DNA of 64,000 nucleotides from Incurvaria masculella (taxonomy: Eukaryota > Arthropoda > Insecta > Lepidoptera > Incurvariidae), in contig OX335653.1 in the NCBI GenBank assembly GCA_946894095.1, positions 14,885,001 to 14,949,000 on the forward strand, read 5' to 3'. Shown here in pieces: positions 40,520-53,325 of the stretch (positions are counted from its first letter, which is position 1; the number at the start of each line of letters is the position of its first letter). Position numbers and translations under genes: made by a program. Below the pieces are notes generated by a model, which saw only the letters and a list, made by a program, of their open reading frames with translations, had not been told where the DNA came from and made no database searches.

Positions 40520-40739
40520 TACCGGCGACCACTTCACTGTCGCCAAACTCCTGGCGATCAAAACCGACATTTTGACGACGCGGCAGGCGTGTGAAAAAAT
40601 ATATGTTTTACTCTTAAAAATAAATGTGCTTTTGAACACACAGAGTAGTTAAAGAACATGTTTCGTTTGTACAGGGAACTAAGACACCTAGACGTTTCCG
40701 GACAGAAAAAGCATGTGTACTTATTTATGCCTCTATTTA

Positions 40740-40796
40740 AAAAAATGATTCCGACGAATTGAGAACCTCCTCCTTTTTTTTTGAAGTCGGTTATAA
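40740..40796. mobile_element. Terminal fragment of the AACCGACTTC repeat
   Basis: CGACGAATTGAGAACCTCCT ... TTGAAGTCGGTTAT is the reverse complement of the end at 15040. Confidence 0.65.
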
Positions 40797-41679
40797 AGAG
40801 CTACGCCCCACGAGACCAGAAGAAAGGCATCCTATAAGTTGTAATTCAATATAAGTTGTGCAGCTTAGTCCTGCTGCAAGAAGTCAAGTGAATATTTGCA
40901 AGTCGGATCAGGAGAACCAGTAACGAGAGACATTTCCAATGTTTCCGATTCCGAGGGCAGTATAGAGTGTCCTCTATTAGGTTTATTTCACCACAATACG
41001 CTCAGTATATTGTGTATTTGTGCTGAGTGGGTTCCGACACGTAAAATACAATCGCGCCCAGTGCATTTGTTCCCGTGCATATCGTCAGATTCGATTAAGG
41101 GTTGTGGTCTGATTGCACGTACACCTGTACATCCTATTTTAATTCACTGGGTGTTATTTGGATTATCTTGTTCCAGGAAACTGGTTAGTCGTCTGGTTTT
41201 TCATTTGCAGGAAAACCAATGAAACTAAAATATCGTTTGAAATTAGTATTAGAAACGTTTTAAAATTAAGATATCGTCAATCACGCATTCCTCCTCATTT
41301 TTTAAATCAAAATTACTTTACTTGGTGATTGTACGTCTCTAGCTCTACCTACTTATTTACCTCACGAGCCCAGCTATAGTCGTTCCAGGTGGTTTGACGT
41401 GACGCCATCTTTATTCGGCAGGCTTTGTAATAAATTCGCGTGCCATAACATTCTAGCTCTTTGTTCACATTGTCAGGCGGTTTCGACTTTTTTTTTAATC
41501 TCTTTGTAAAATAAGCAACTGTTTTTTAAGCCAAAAGGAAGGGTCATGATTTTAGCAGCATATGTTTGTATATTTTATTTACGTATGTTCCACCGTAGCG
41601 CTTAAAATCTTATTTTGATGAGTAAGATATCTAACTATTCGTTATTACGGCCCAGGCAACATAGGCACAAAAAATATAA

Positions 41680-41876
41680 AAATGGGCCAAGTGCGAATCA
41701 GACTCGCACACGAAGGGTTCCGTGCCATAGTACAAGATTTGACACAAACCCCCTATTACGGTTCATGAGATACAGCCCTGTGACAAAAGGACGGATGGAC
41801 GGACGGACGGACTGACAGCGGAGGCTTAGTAATATGGTCCTGTTTTGCACCCTTTGGGTACGGGACTCTAAAAATA
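41680..41876 (-). mobile_element. (GTCC)n repeat with internal deletion
   Basis: Minus-strand copy from GGGCCAAGTGCGAATCAG to TTTGGGTACGGGAC; the central A/T-rich part is missing. Confidence 0.8.
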
Positions 41877-42611
41877 AGGATTTGAAACTGTACTGCTGAA
41901 AACGAGAATAAAATAAACAAAAGGATAATATCAATCAGCACCTACCTTGCTTCTTACCTTTTAGTAGCGGGTATAATTTTTTTTACCTAATTTACTCCAA
42001 TATACAGATTCTAAAGTCAAAAGAGTCATCATTTACATATGACCACATCTCAAATTTGTAACGTAAATTAACGTCTCAAATATTCAACCTAAATCTGGTA
42101 ATGATGATTTATTTAGGAAACCATCAATTCAGCTTGTTTCGTGGGAAATTTGAATTGAAAATTGTCGGTGCCTAACATACACCAACATCAGAAAAACTAA
42201 GCGGTGAAAGTACAAGCCTTTTAAGGTATCGATTTGCAATTGATAATTCAGTAATTGAGTTACCGTTTCATCAAATAGGTACCAATGCTTTGTTCCAATC
42301 GATCATGTTAAAGTCAAAACAGAACTGGATAAAAAGTTGTTCATAAATACTTTTATGATTATGATTTAATAAATAATAGCAGGTTTCTCTATTTGGAAAA
42401 TATCCGCGGGAAATCTGATCCATATTTCGTCATTTATGTTTAACATTCTGGTTCTACTCACTGAATTTACTTCAACATATTTATACGTAATATAGAGAGC
42501 CTTTTGCGACCGACAAAGTAACTGTAATACCAAATCTTTGTTCCGTTGCATTTACATAGGTTGTTTACTAAGTTGAGTCTTAAAAAAATGATTTACCAAG
42601 CGCTAAGTGTG

Positions 42612-42785
42612 TTTGCACGGCTTCATTGATCGCGATTCAATTGCCGCTTTGACCATCTTTCGTTTAATGCGATGGCACCAACGCGGCCGGCATTATCTCC
42701 TCACCTACCATACTTACTTAACTAGTAAGTATGGAAGAGGACCTACTCTGAAGTGTGAATCCGAACCAATGCCAGCCTTTACAAT
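42612..42785 (-). mobile_element. SINE fragment with short hairpin
   Basis: Minus-strand body fragment (GCCGCTTTGACCATCTTTCG, AATGCGATGGCACCAACG) ending at GTGTGAATCCGAACCAATGC. An 11-base inverted repeat at 42708-42734 replaces the usual ACCACCTAGTA region. Confidence 0.75.
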
Positions 42786-43701
42786 CGAACCGTCACCGAT
42801 CTTTTACTCGATTGCGCGCAGTGTTGTTAAATCTCTATTATTAAACACCGAGTTGGGCGCAATTTTTGGAAAAGAGACAAATAGAAGAAGACCCATAAGT
42901 ATGTATGAGAAAAATCTGAAATTATTATTTGATTCCTCTTGCATTTGCGCATTTCCCTAGATAATTCCATGTTTGAATTCTCAATCTCGCTTATTTCGGT
43001 TTTTTGTCTAGTAAGGAAAGGCGTACGAAAGTGTCAGAAGATTGAAATAAGGACACAAGGCATCATTCAACATTCAGACCTCGGCCGACTACTTCATTGT
43101 GAAACATCAACCGACACACAACCAGGCTTTTAGAATGTAATAAACCGAAGTAGGAGAACTGTAATAAAGCTGGGAAATAGTCCGATGCAGGTGTTCACTG
43201 CTGCCTATTTAGCTAATGGACGAGCTTTTAAAATACGCTGCGATATTTCGAAGCCGACGGCCTCTAATATTCTTTTTAGCGTTTGAGCTTTCAGTTTTCT
43301 GATGCAATGCACGGGGTTATACAATTTGGTTAATACGAACGGTTTTCAATTTTGTTTTCTTTTTATAGAGCTTTCATCAGATTATAAAGCATTTCTAAGA
43401 TCATAAAAAGACAATGCAATCTATATGTTATTGATTCGCACTCCTCTCGTTCTTTGTAGAATCGCGTGTCTCTCAGCGATCATGCACAAAATTTAATGTG
43501 ATGCATCCGATTCATGTAATTACAACGATAACGATAAGCCCTTTAGCATTATGGGTAATGTTTAGGACATTTTTTGACATTGGTCTCGTCATATTCCCAA
43601 ATTCCATGCGTTGACAGCTCACACAATTATAAACTCGGACAAATCACTGATATTTCAAACAATTTCATTAAGATTATTAATTTTCATATGTATTCATTCA
43701 T

Positions 43702-43880
43702 TTCTACTTCTTTCTCTTTTCTATTTAGCTGATTTCGACTATTATATCTATCACTTTTATACTTCTCAAGATTATAGATTATTAATATTTTGATATATTT
43801 TAATTCAATTCCACTTCTTTCTCTTTCTCTATTTAGCTGATTTCGATTATTATATCTATCGCTATTATACTTTCCAAGAT
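43702..43880. repeat. Direct duplication of about 70 bases
   Basis: ATTTAGCTGATTTCGACTAT, ATATCTATCACTTTTATACT repeats at 43811-43880 as ATTTAGCTGATTTCGATTAT and ATATCTATCGCTATTATACT. Confidence 0.8.
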
Positions 43881-44479
43881 ATAGCAATTCGTCTTCCAGA
43901 GCACCTTTAGTAAAGGCAATGTTCAAGCTTTTTCGAAAACGTGGTTCCATTTCGAAACACCCTTCATTTCCAGAATGGACTCATCGACAAATATATGGGT
44001 AATATTAAAAGTTATTCCAAGTTCTGTTCTTGTAATTATTCTAATTAAAAATACTTTGGTATTTGGCATAATTGGCATTGTGTTTACGCCATAAATTAAC
44101 CCGACGAAAATTATATAAAATAGGAACTCGGAAAAAATCTAGATATATCAAAACAGATGTATGTTTTTATGTATTTTCATTTGTATCATGTTAGGCAATC
44201 TTCAGATTAGCCCAGCGGGTGATCTTGTAAAGTTTAGGAACGAACGGATCAACAGATTATTTGGTTTTACAACGGAGCTCAATTCTCTTAGTGCCGTCAA
44301 ATAATGATATTCAAATCCGAACTGCCACTTCGGTAGCGTGCAATACTTAGGGATTAATCTAACGGACTGCGTTATTCTGTGGCATATGTCAGTTTTATTA
44401 GCCCTCATATGACTGCCCTCATCAATCCACCACAAGTAATTCAAAGACACAATATGCGCCGGTATTATCATAGTTACGT

Positions 44480-44760
44480 GAAAGTTGGCGAGAAACTCGA
44501 CTAATGCGGCCTCAAATCAACTCATTCCTTTCGCTTCCTCCCAGCAGGAAAGTGCGCCGAATTCCGAAAGACACGAAATTTTAATATCGCCCGTTTCAAT
44601 AAAACCTGCCACCACGTACACGGCTAATGTGCCACTTTGCTCGCCTACTCATCTAATTGTGTCGCTAGCGGCGCCCCGGGGAACAGCGCAGACACGGAGA
44701 CCCCACAGCTGCCCTGGGACCATAAGTCCATTTCCGATGTTTTAAGGCTTGCCAACGCAG
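44480..44760. other. Non-repetitive GC-rich patch, possible regulatory module
   Basis: Contains several TAAT cores (CGACTAATGCGGC, GGCTAATGTGCC, TCTAATTGTGTC) and GCTAGCGGCGCCCCGGGG. Not seen elsewhere in the window. The 86-codon plus frame shows no recognisable domain. Confidence 0.25.
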
Positions 44761-45879
44761 CGTATTGGCCCGTTCAAGAATAAAGGGTGCTGGAATAAGA
44801 GAAAATTAAACATATCTATGGATGTAAAACATTGCGAAGGTAATATTTCCATTTGTGTTCATGAAGCGCTCTATGTTTTGATATTTTAAAAACATAACCT
44901 TGTATTATAATTGTTGTATTATTTTATGACGGTTTCGACCATGTATTTCATAAACAGTTGATTGAACAATTTTGTTTCATAAACAGTTAGGTAAACGTTA
45001 CCATTTAGTTAATGGCGTCCAAAAATTTGATGTTTCAAATATCTGTTTTGATTTTTTTTGAATACATACAGTGTAAGTTAATCACTGTGACATATCTTCT
45101 ACCGTCTGTTCTATACCCAGTATTGAAACGGTAAGTGTATGGAGTGACCTGTATTACATGTAGAAATATATCCATCGACAAATGAACAGATAAATGCGTT
45201 TATGTCTGTAGGCGGCGTATTCACTCGTTATGGAAAGTGAGATATGGACTAGAAGAAAGACCAAGTAAGCACGAGAAAAGCGAGACGATTACACCTACAA
45301 CTAGACGATGGCGGAGTGAGTTTACCGGACAATTAACTCAATAATTGGGTTAGAAATCATTGTCAACTGAAAGAATACGTACTGTTGAGAATTTATAGGG
45401 GTATGTTGAGATAGTTTGAACATGTCACGAATGATTGACGAAACAGAATTCCAGAGAGTGAGTTAAATGAAGCGTCCGACGGGATCAGGAAGTGGATGCC
45501 AAATATAGTAAGAGTGCAGGCGGTATGATATTAACGCTTCTCATTCGTGCAAAATTGATCGAAGTCGCTCACAGTTTTTCTCACATTTTACGCCGGTTAC
45601 CTCCAGAATGAGGAAGTACTTCGTAATCGTCAATTATGCCGTCGTAGAATTAGAGTTAGAATTGAGTAGAATTTAGAGTAAGCTAAAATGTATGCGATCG
45701 ATCCGTATCGCACTCTATCATCTCAGCCAACCCCTCCGGGGAAATGGCGTGCTCATACGGTTGACTAAATATATTATTTACATTGAGGAAACTTCCAAGT
45801 TTGAAGCGCGAGTTCGACTGTGTCGCCTCGAAGGCTCGTGTACACGGGGCATGCGAATATTAATATTATCTTCACAATT

Positions 45880-46160
45880 GAAACGATAACGTCTCCGAGC
45901 TCCCCCGATTATGAAGACACAGGTGACTTCAACTTGTAAACATTTGCATTGCAAATTCGACGACACCGCCAAACGTGACGGCTTGTGTTGTTTTTCGTGC
46001 CCCCCTCTCGCCTGCCGCACTCTTCCCGGGAGAGGGTAGCGCTTCGAATTGAATTAAGGGGCGGTTTAAACATTGTTCATTAAGATTAGATAAAAATTGT
46101 GGGCGGAGGTTCGGAGGGGCACGCTCGGATGGCTTCGGACACGCGAAACTGAACGATAAT
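45880..46160. promoter_or_regulatory. Candidate intronic enhancer
   Basis: A unique stretch with clustered transcription-factor-like sites: CAGGTG (E-box), GTAAACA (forkhead-like), TTTGCATTGCAAA (octamer-like palindrome), ACATTGTTC (Sox-like) and GAATTAAG. Motif occurrence alone is weak evidence. Confidence 0.2.
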
Positions 46161-46431
46161 GGTGACGAGCACGGATGACCTTGGTTGACTTATCGTGACA
46201 TGATTTGACATTTGAATTGAATAGCCTACACTGGTAACGAGACTGTAACGTCATCGACTTATTAAACTACCATTGAAAGGAAATATGTGTATCATAAACT
46301 TACTAATGGGCAAAACAATCGGCGCCAACAGAAAATGATAATTTAGTGACATTATATATTTCAAAAAAAAATATATGTACATATTTCTCATAAGAGATAT
46401 AGAAATTGGATAAGTCAACTTAACTTTACAC

Positions 46432-46664
46432 CTCAGTGGCGTAAAGGCTTGGTATTCGGTCATCGTGGTAAAACAACACATGTGTGACCTAACTAAGGAT
46501 TAAGGCTGGCCGTGATTCGAATTCCACGTAAAATCGTAGGTCAACTTTCCTTAATAAATGCGGTTTTTAATTCCGCCCGGGTTGGTACCATCGCATTGAA
46601 TGGAAAGATGGTCGAAGCGGCAATGGAAATTGTCTGTATTTTCCACCTAGTTCAAAGCCGGTCA
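46432..46664 (+). mobile_element. SINE, decayed head and partial body
   Basis: Contains GGCTGGCCGTGATTCGAATT, CCGCCCGGGTTGGTACCATC and GTCGAAGCGGCAATGG. The head is too diverged to classify and the 3' half is missing. Confidence 0.7.
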
Positions 46665-46777
46665 TTATCATTTTGAAAAGAAAAGAAAAAGCAGAGCTGC
46701 CCAGGGGGGCAGCTTAGTTAAACCTTTAAGAGTTTAAGTAATTATTCATGACAAAAAAAATTAAACTTTATTACTTA

Positions 46778-47054
46778 AAAAAAACCGGCCAAGTGCGAGT
46801 CGGACTTGCACACGAACGGTTCCGTACCATCGCACAAGATTTATTACAAAAAATCTAGTTTTTTTTATGGGGCCCCCCTTTACTTTTTTTATTTTTTTTA
46901 TTTTACCTCTTTGTTGTTATAGCGGCAAAATAAATACACTCTCTGTGAAAACTTCAGCTGCCTACCTATTACGGTTCAAGAGATACATTCCTGTGGCAGA
47001 AGGACAGACGGACGGGCGGACAGCGGTGACTTAGTAATAGGAACCCTAAAAAAT
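46778..47054 (-). mobile_element. (GTCC)n repeat, nearly full copy
   Basis: Minus-strand copy from AACCGGCCAAGTGCGAGTCG to AGGAACCCTAAAAA, with a degenerate GGAC run. Confidence 0.85.
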
Positions 47055-47574
47055 GATATGTACGGAGCTTCGATAAAATAACCAGTCCCAGAGTAAAAAA
47101 GGTCATGTCAGATCCAGCAAAGCTTTGCGATGTCCAAGAAAAGTGGCTCAGAGGGAAGGGGCACTTTCTTGCTCAAAATGGGAGTAATTGCATCTGCCGG
47201 GGAGTCCTGGATTCGCGCCTGGCTCGCCTTTTGGAATCGTAAACTGATTTTAGTAAGTAAAAGGATTGCGTCCGTGCACATTAAGGTGGTCGCCTTTTGA
47301 AACTTGAAATGGAAACCAAGCTAAACTAAGCCACCAGACAATAAGAAACGGCATTCAGAAACACATAACGTGAATTTAATATTTACAAAGTGTTTCGCTC
47401 GCCCATTCTACGGTAGGGAGTCTGTGGTGGCAACTTAAGGGCGGGTTTTCAAGCTTCCAATTTGCTTTCCATCTGACGTTCAATTACATGAGCTAATTCA
47501 AAAATACATAGATTTTCTGCATGCATTGAAGTTAGTTTTCCATCCATTTGATATTTGCTGAACACTTTTTTCTA

Positions 47575-47865
47575 CTATTTCTTGCGCCGCGCCGTCCCGG
47601 ACATGCCACTTTCCCTCCTACCCAAAACCGATCTGTAAATTTGTTTTATCATTATTTCATCACACATTCGTTCTGCATGTCCACTGGGAATTCCAATGAA
47701 CTCTTCCGAGGTATTTCCCCCGAAGTACAACCTGGGGTCCTTCAAACATGGTGTGACCTGACCGGCGGGCATGGTTTTCGCAGCCCCCCTAAATATTCGA
47801 AATCCTATTGCCGTCGTCGGGCACCTTAAGAGGTCCTGGCGTACGCCATATGCCGCCATATGTTT
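47575..47865. repeat. Repeat family hosting the TTAA insertion; intact empty site
   Basis: Contains CCGAAGTACAACCTGGGGTC, GACCGGCGGGCATGGTTTTC and GGGCACCTTAAGAGGTCCTG. The same order is found at 19905-20025 plus 20555-20600, there split at CACCTTAA by the MITE. An open minus frame of 94 codons covers it, but I do not recognise the product. Confidence 0.7.
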
Positions 47866-47965
47866 GCTTTCATACTATCTTGTTAATTGTCTCTCGCCAC
47901 ACAGCTTTGAATCTGCATATTAACCCCATACTGCATAGTTTCTACAATAAGGTTAAGTAAAACTT

Positions 47966-48395
47966 AAGAGTGGTCGAGGTATGGATACCGTCAGACTTCA
48001 GATTCCACGTTTAAGTCTAGGGCTGAGATAAATAGTCGTACCAAAAACTAAGGCTAACGAAAAGTAGTACTTTGTGACGTCACTTTGACACATTTCGTAT
48101 GGACGAAATCTCAAAGTAAGGCAAATTGACGACACAAAGTACTACTTTTCGTTAGTCTTAGTTTCTGTTACGACTATTTATCTCAGCCTAGGTCCCACAC
48201 TAGGTGTTAGAGTTAATTCTACCCGGATTGGCACCATCGCATTTAAAGTAAGAAGGTCAAATTAGCAATGCAAATTTTCCATGTTTTCCTTGTAGCCCGT
48301 GCAACGAGGTCCTAGAACGGCCTTACATAGTTCCTTCACTAATGCGGTGTCTTATATATTGGTATAAGCCATCTATGTCCAGTTCCAAGAAATCA
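47966..48395 (+). mobile_element. SINE interrupted by a TA-flanked MITE
   Basis: Left part CAGATTCCACGTTTAAGTCT, right part AGGTCCCACACTAGGTG through TTGGCACCATCGCATTT to AGCCATCTATGTCCAGTTCC. The break at 48020-48188 is a foldback element. Confidence 0.75.
48020..48188. mobile_element. Foldback MITE, about 169 bp, TA target duplication
   Basis: Ends GGCTGAGATAAATAGTCGTA and its reverse complement; inverted arms of about 55 bases nearly identical (AACGAAAAGTAGTACTTTGTG region, few mismatches). Flanked by TA on both sides, as for Tc1/mariner-type elements. No coding capacity. Confidence 0.88.
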
Positions 48396-48729
48396 AAATC
48401 CTGCTACAGCCACAGAAAGATTGTAGCATACTGATTTTATTCAATTTGAAATGAATGACTTGAATAGCTCTTAAAAGTAATGTTTTTGCTTTTTATTTAT
48501 TTTTTGATAAATTCAATACGATTAACAAATGAATGATTTTTTTAAATTATGAAGACGATGGTTATTCATTACAAAGTTTCATTACATTTTGATTTTATTC
48601 GTTCCATTCCCATTTCATTGTGTCACGGGGACGTCGCGTCGTGTGCGGAGAAAAATTAAATCGTTTCAATTTGTTCTAAAGGTGCACAACACCTTGCGGC
48701 CTGATTCTTATATCCGGTTTTGTGGAAAT

Positions 48730-48860
48730 CCCTTTACGAAATTCTCATTTCCGCGCCGAGCCAAGCGTCGCTCGCCACCGGCGCGGCGCCGGCGGTATCC
48801 GAATTCTTTGAGCCCATGGAGTAAGCTAAGCCACCAACGAGTGGAAAAAGTGACGTCCAT
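48730..48860. other. GC-rich patch in the 5' intron
   Basis: GCGTCGCTCGCCACCGGCGC followed by GGCGCCGGCGG. Unique in the window; nature unknown. Confidence 0.25.
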
Positions 48861-50654
48861 ACTAATGCAGTAAAGTTGAATAGCTTCTTTGTTTTTAATT
48901 TGAACGCGGCAATCTCTAGGTATTCCGTTGGAAAGGGCGTAAACTAGCTAAGTTTTTAAAACAAAACGAATCTGTCGATTGTTGTCATTTTGTTTAATGA
49001 ATTTAAAAATGTTGATTCTGTCATATTTTTACACATCCTCAGGACTTTGGAAGTTCATAATCCTTTTCATGATATTAATTTAATCAAATAATATTTTTAT
49101 TAAGACATTTTATAAAATAAAAAAATAAAATCGTGTCTCGGTTCCACGCAGCATGTGTCAAAATATATCATGAGTCAAAACCTTGCAAATGACCCCATTA
49201 ACGAAAAACAAAATCGGTCGATGTGCCTGTATTTTAGATTGGAAAAAAAATCGCCTTATACGCAAATTTCTTCTGCCTTTTTGCTTCACAAATTCCAAGG
49301 AATACCTGGTTAACGTTTGTTCGTCGTATTTTATCAACTATTTTTCTATTATTGTATGACTGCACGTGGATACTTCAAATAACATTTCGCTTCGCAACAT
49401 AATTCTATAATATCAAACTATAGTTCAACAGCACAGAACTTCTACTGAACTGAAAATACAGGCAATTTCCAAGCCGCTTCGAATGCGTTTACAAACTAGT
49501 AAGTAAATAAAGAGGTTTTATGAACCCACTGAACTATGAAGCAGATTGTATTCATAGTGAGAATGCACATTTTAAATTTAGACAATATAAAAAGATGTGC
49601 CCGTGGAAAAACCAAATATATATGTATATTTTTTCCAAAAACTCTTATAATTAAAAATAAAAAACATTAATATAAAGCATGAATTGATGACGGTCGATTA
49701 ATTTTTCCATAAAACGTTTTTAGAGTTTTTTTTCCGGGATGAACTCCCTATACCACTAAGAACTTTGGGCCGTCGCCGCCAGCGAATAACCACATACTCG
49801 TTTTCGCCCTGTAGAAATATTCCGACGGTCATAAGTTACAAAATACTATAAGTGCGCCTCCGTAGCTCCCTAGAGGGACGTTATGTGTCAGATTTGGTGT
49901 TTTAATCTACTTTGCCTCATTGGAACGTATCTCTGTATGAGGACATTCTTGTACCACTTGTGAATTGAATAACTAGACATATTTTCATAAATTCAGAGTG
50001 AATTACAAGTCAAGATCGTTTTTAATGACTTTTTCTTGTAATTGTTTTTGTTATTTACTTGCATTGTGGCTCGTCTAGTATCTTATATAAATGTACTAAC
50101 ACTAAATTAATAGAAATTTCATGAGTTCTTCTTTTTTTAGTAATTGTTTTTTTTTGTTTGGTTGTATTTATTCAGTATGTTTTGTGGCAAACTGTTGAAG
50201 GTGTTATGTCAAAGTGGAATAAGTAAAATAATATTTATTTTTTCAGTTCTTGTCGACGTTACATATTTATCTGGTGTTTAGTATTTTAATTTATTTTCTG
50301 TGGTTTTATTGGCCGGTTTTTACTCAACATATAAATCTACAGAGGAAATAGTATTTTCTATACGTTACATGTTTTCGAAATAAGGAATCAAACATAAAGT
50401 TTTCAAGGTGTGCCATTAAAACGAGAACAAATTTAAATGAGCCCACAAACAATTAATCACAATTTATTTACATGAGAATTTCAATCAAGAGCGTCAAACA
50501 TTGGTAAATCAAAAGCTAATATTTGGTGGTTAATGTAACTGATTCCAATGGACGATGTACACAGAAATACGTGATTTTGAATACATTCAAATGGTTTTTT
50601 TAATCGTTTTCGATAACTAAAACAAAATAAAACGTAACACACGTTACTTTTCAA

Positions 50655-50702
50655 TCCAAGTGCAGTGTGCTGTCTATGGATCATGAACAAACAATACCAT
50701 AC
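50655..50702 (+). mobile_element. Fragment of the (CAATA)n-tailed repeat
   Basis: Contains GTGCAGTGTGCTGTCTATGG then ATGAACAAACAATACCA. 3' end only. Confidence 0.6.
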
Positions 50703-50787
50703 AATATTTCGTTGCCAACTACGAGTATGCTCGTACTATTTTGTTTGTGATCATGTCAATCTCTACTCACAAGTATCCTTTTTGTGC

Positions 50788-50860
50788 AGGTCGTGGTTTA
50801 GTGGCTAGAGGACTTGCCTTTCATGCGAGACGTTATGGGTTCAAATCCTCGCCCTGATAT
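50788..50860 (+). mobile_element. tRNA-derived sequence (SINE head or tRNA relic)
   Basis: GTGGTTTAGTGGCTAGAGGA (box A-like) and ATGGGTTCAAATCCTCGCCC (box B-like) with spacing like a tRNA gene. I could not fold a clean acceptor stem, so a SINE head is more likely than a functional tRNA. Confidence 0.45.
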
Positions 50861-51335
50861 ATTTTATTGCAATTTCTGAAGCCCTTTTTCAATTCAAAAC
50901 TAATAGAGTATAACCATGTATTTTTAAAAGCATTTTTGAGCAATATTATTTTATTCTAGATAAAACTTCTTAAAATTAGGTTGTCCCACTGTAATTTTTT
51001 TATTTCATTTAAGGGGTGTATGCGTCTATGTAGAGGGCGCCACGGTCGTACGACACTATTTCTTCTGTAACTCTCGCGAATACAGCCTTGCAGTATATAT
51101 TCATAAAGTAGTTCTTTTAACAGGGATCTTTCTTTAATTAATGTTTCATTGCTTCGCTGTAGATTCTACAAACATATCGCATTCGGTTTGGAAAAGCTTC
51201 ATTGAAAATGGAGACATGAGTAAGCAAATATAAAAAGATCGCTAGAAGAGAAATAAAATATTGTAAAAATGAAACAATCGTTGGGGTGCCTCGCCAAACT
51301 AACATGGTCGCGCCCTCGAGATGGTATTTCCATAA

Positions 51336-51641
51336 AACCGCGTGCGAGTCGGACTCGCACACAAAAGGTTCCGTACCATCGTACAAGATTAAAAAAATAT
51401 ATATATTTTTTTGTATACACCCTTATTTTTTATTATTCGTTAATTTTACCTATTTGTTGTTATAGCGGCAAAATATATACACACTCTGCGATAATTTCAG
51501 CTGCCTACCTATTACGGTTCATGAGATACAGCCCAGTGACGGACGGGCCGGCGGATGGACGGATTGACGGACCGATGAACGGACAGCGGAAGCTTAGTAA
51601 TAGGTTTCCGTTGGCACCCTTATGTACGGAACCCTAAAAAT
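51336..51641 (-). mobile_element. (GTCC)n repeat, full copy
   Basis: Minus-strand copy with GCGAGTCGGACTCGCAC, TTGTTATAGCGGCAAAAT and GCTGCCTACCTATTACGG, ending TACGGAACCCTAAAAA. Confidence 0.85.
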
Positions 51642-52069
51642 ATATCCTGCATCCCATTGTGTGCGTCGTGTCGCCTGGCAGTACATGACAACCATCGAGT
51701 ACCGGCGGGCGGCTGAGTTTGGCTCCGAATTAAACCACTAATTACGGCGCAGGTCTATTCATTTGTACGCGATAATTTTGAAATAGACTGAGAGTAGAGA
51801 GAGGCGTTCTAAAACCTTTCTATCGCATTAGTATTTGTTGGCTGACTTTTCAATAGTCTGATAAACCAGCCAGATAACTTTTCGATGGATTTATTTACGC
51901 TTCTGCTTATCCATCTGATATAGTAAGACCATGTGTTTATCGGGACATGCTTTTATATCATACACTAGTTAATCTTTTATTTCAGGAAACAGTCAACAAA
52001 GAAATTAAAAACTAAAATATTATACATTATCCTATAAATTAAACTATTCCTAAAATTACACACATTTAT

Positions 52070-52268
52070 AACAAATAATAAATTTCAGCCATATCGCTGC
52101 CAGGCGTCAGAGTGCCCAAAAGACTGGCCGCATTCCCTCTCTGGATAGCTAGGCTCAACCTCTGCCCGAGATACCAGCCAGCCCTCTGGTCACGCGATGA
52201 TTCGATCAACCGCGACGACAAATCCTCAAACAGAGTTCTAGCATCCGGCCCCCATGAGCCTAACGTTT
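52070..52268 (-). pseudogene. LINE ORF2 C-terminal remnant
   Basis: On the minus strand an open frame reads GSWGPDARTLFEDLSSRLIE, then GWYLGQRLSLAIQRGNAASL and LGTLTP, ending at TAA. The pattern WGP...GQRxSLAIQRGNAASLLGTL is one I recall from C-termini of retrotransposon polyproteins in Lepidoptera. A stop lies just upstream, so it is a 5'-truncated fossil followed by an A/T-rich 3' UTR. Confidence 0.65.
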
Positions 52269-53094
52269 CTTAGTAACATTATAGTCAGATAATTGTGATA
52301 GAAGATGTTATCCTCCGGCAATGACTATCCGTCCGATAAGTATTATCTGAGGATTGAAAAATCGGCCTTATGGCAAATTTAAGATATCTGTCTGTTTTAG
52401 GGTCAAAATAAAAAAAAAATGTACAGCATTTTGCCGACCTTTGTAAGGCCCGGTAGGACTCAGCAGTCTCAGTGTTAAATAATCGTGATTAACCACACAA
52501 AGTTAAGTCACAAATGGGTGACCTTTAAGAGGATCATAAGGTGGTCAAGTTCCATGCAATGACTCGTGCCTGTTTCCTCAGACAAATGAAGACCTATTTT
52601 TCTGATATTTAGCATATTAAATAAATCAACTAGAGGATTTTTTAATAAGTTAAAGCATCATTTGAATTTCAATAAGAGGCGTGTAAATTGAGTGCTCTAG
52701 GTCTACAGAAGGTCTCCCGAGTCTGCGTGAGAGGGCAATTATGATTTGATTTATATCATTGTACGCTCGTGTTTCCGTTGGCACTAATATTGTATGCCTC
52801 GTATCTGCCATTCGAGGCATATAAACGTTATTTCACGCATAAAGTGGCACACATCTTGGCAACACCGGTGTCTCGCATGCCTCGCTAATATGGATACGCT
52901 CCGCTTGTGTCGAATAATATCCCGAGGCTTCAATTTGTTTGGAACCTTTATAATAAGTGCCAACCCTACCCGTTTTTCCCTGTAAATTGTTGCTTCTTCA
53001 TATTCTTGATTATTTGCCTTATGTAAAACGGTACCCAAAAATTTAAGTTTGACGGTAGCAATTAGGATTTCATTGGGATCGAAAACACGGCCAA

Positions 53095-53325
53095 TTTTTT
53101 TGTGCCGCTTCGACCATCGTTCATTCAATGCGATGGTACCAACCCGGGCGAGATTAACCCTACCACCTAGTAAGTAAGAAAGGGGACCTACTGTTTTACG
53201 TGGAATCCGAACCACGGCCTGCCTCAACGGTTGAAAATGGTCACCCATTGACAACCCAACCGCGCTCAGAGGTCACCCAGCTTATCGAATCGCAAGTCAT
53301 CGCAGCTCTGGGCTACCGAGGCTTA
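53095..53325 (-). mobile_element. SINE fragment, diverged 5S-like head
   Basis: Minus strand: GCCGCTTCGACCATCGTTCA, GGAATCCGAACCACGGCC, then GGTCACCCATTGACA and CCGCGCTCAGAGGTCACC, the reverse complement of the box C-like region; ends TGGGCTACCGAGGC. Confidence 0.8.

Noticed and set aside
52784..53254. 156-codon minus-strand ORF
   Set aside because: Its first third is a SINE; the remainder has no recognisable domain and no splice evidence.
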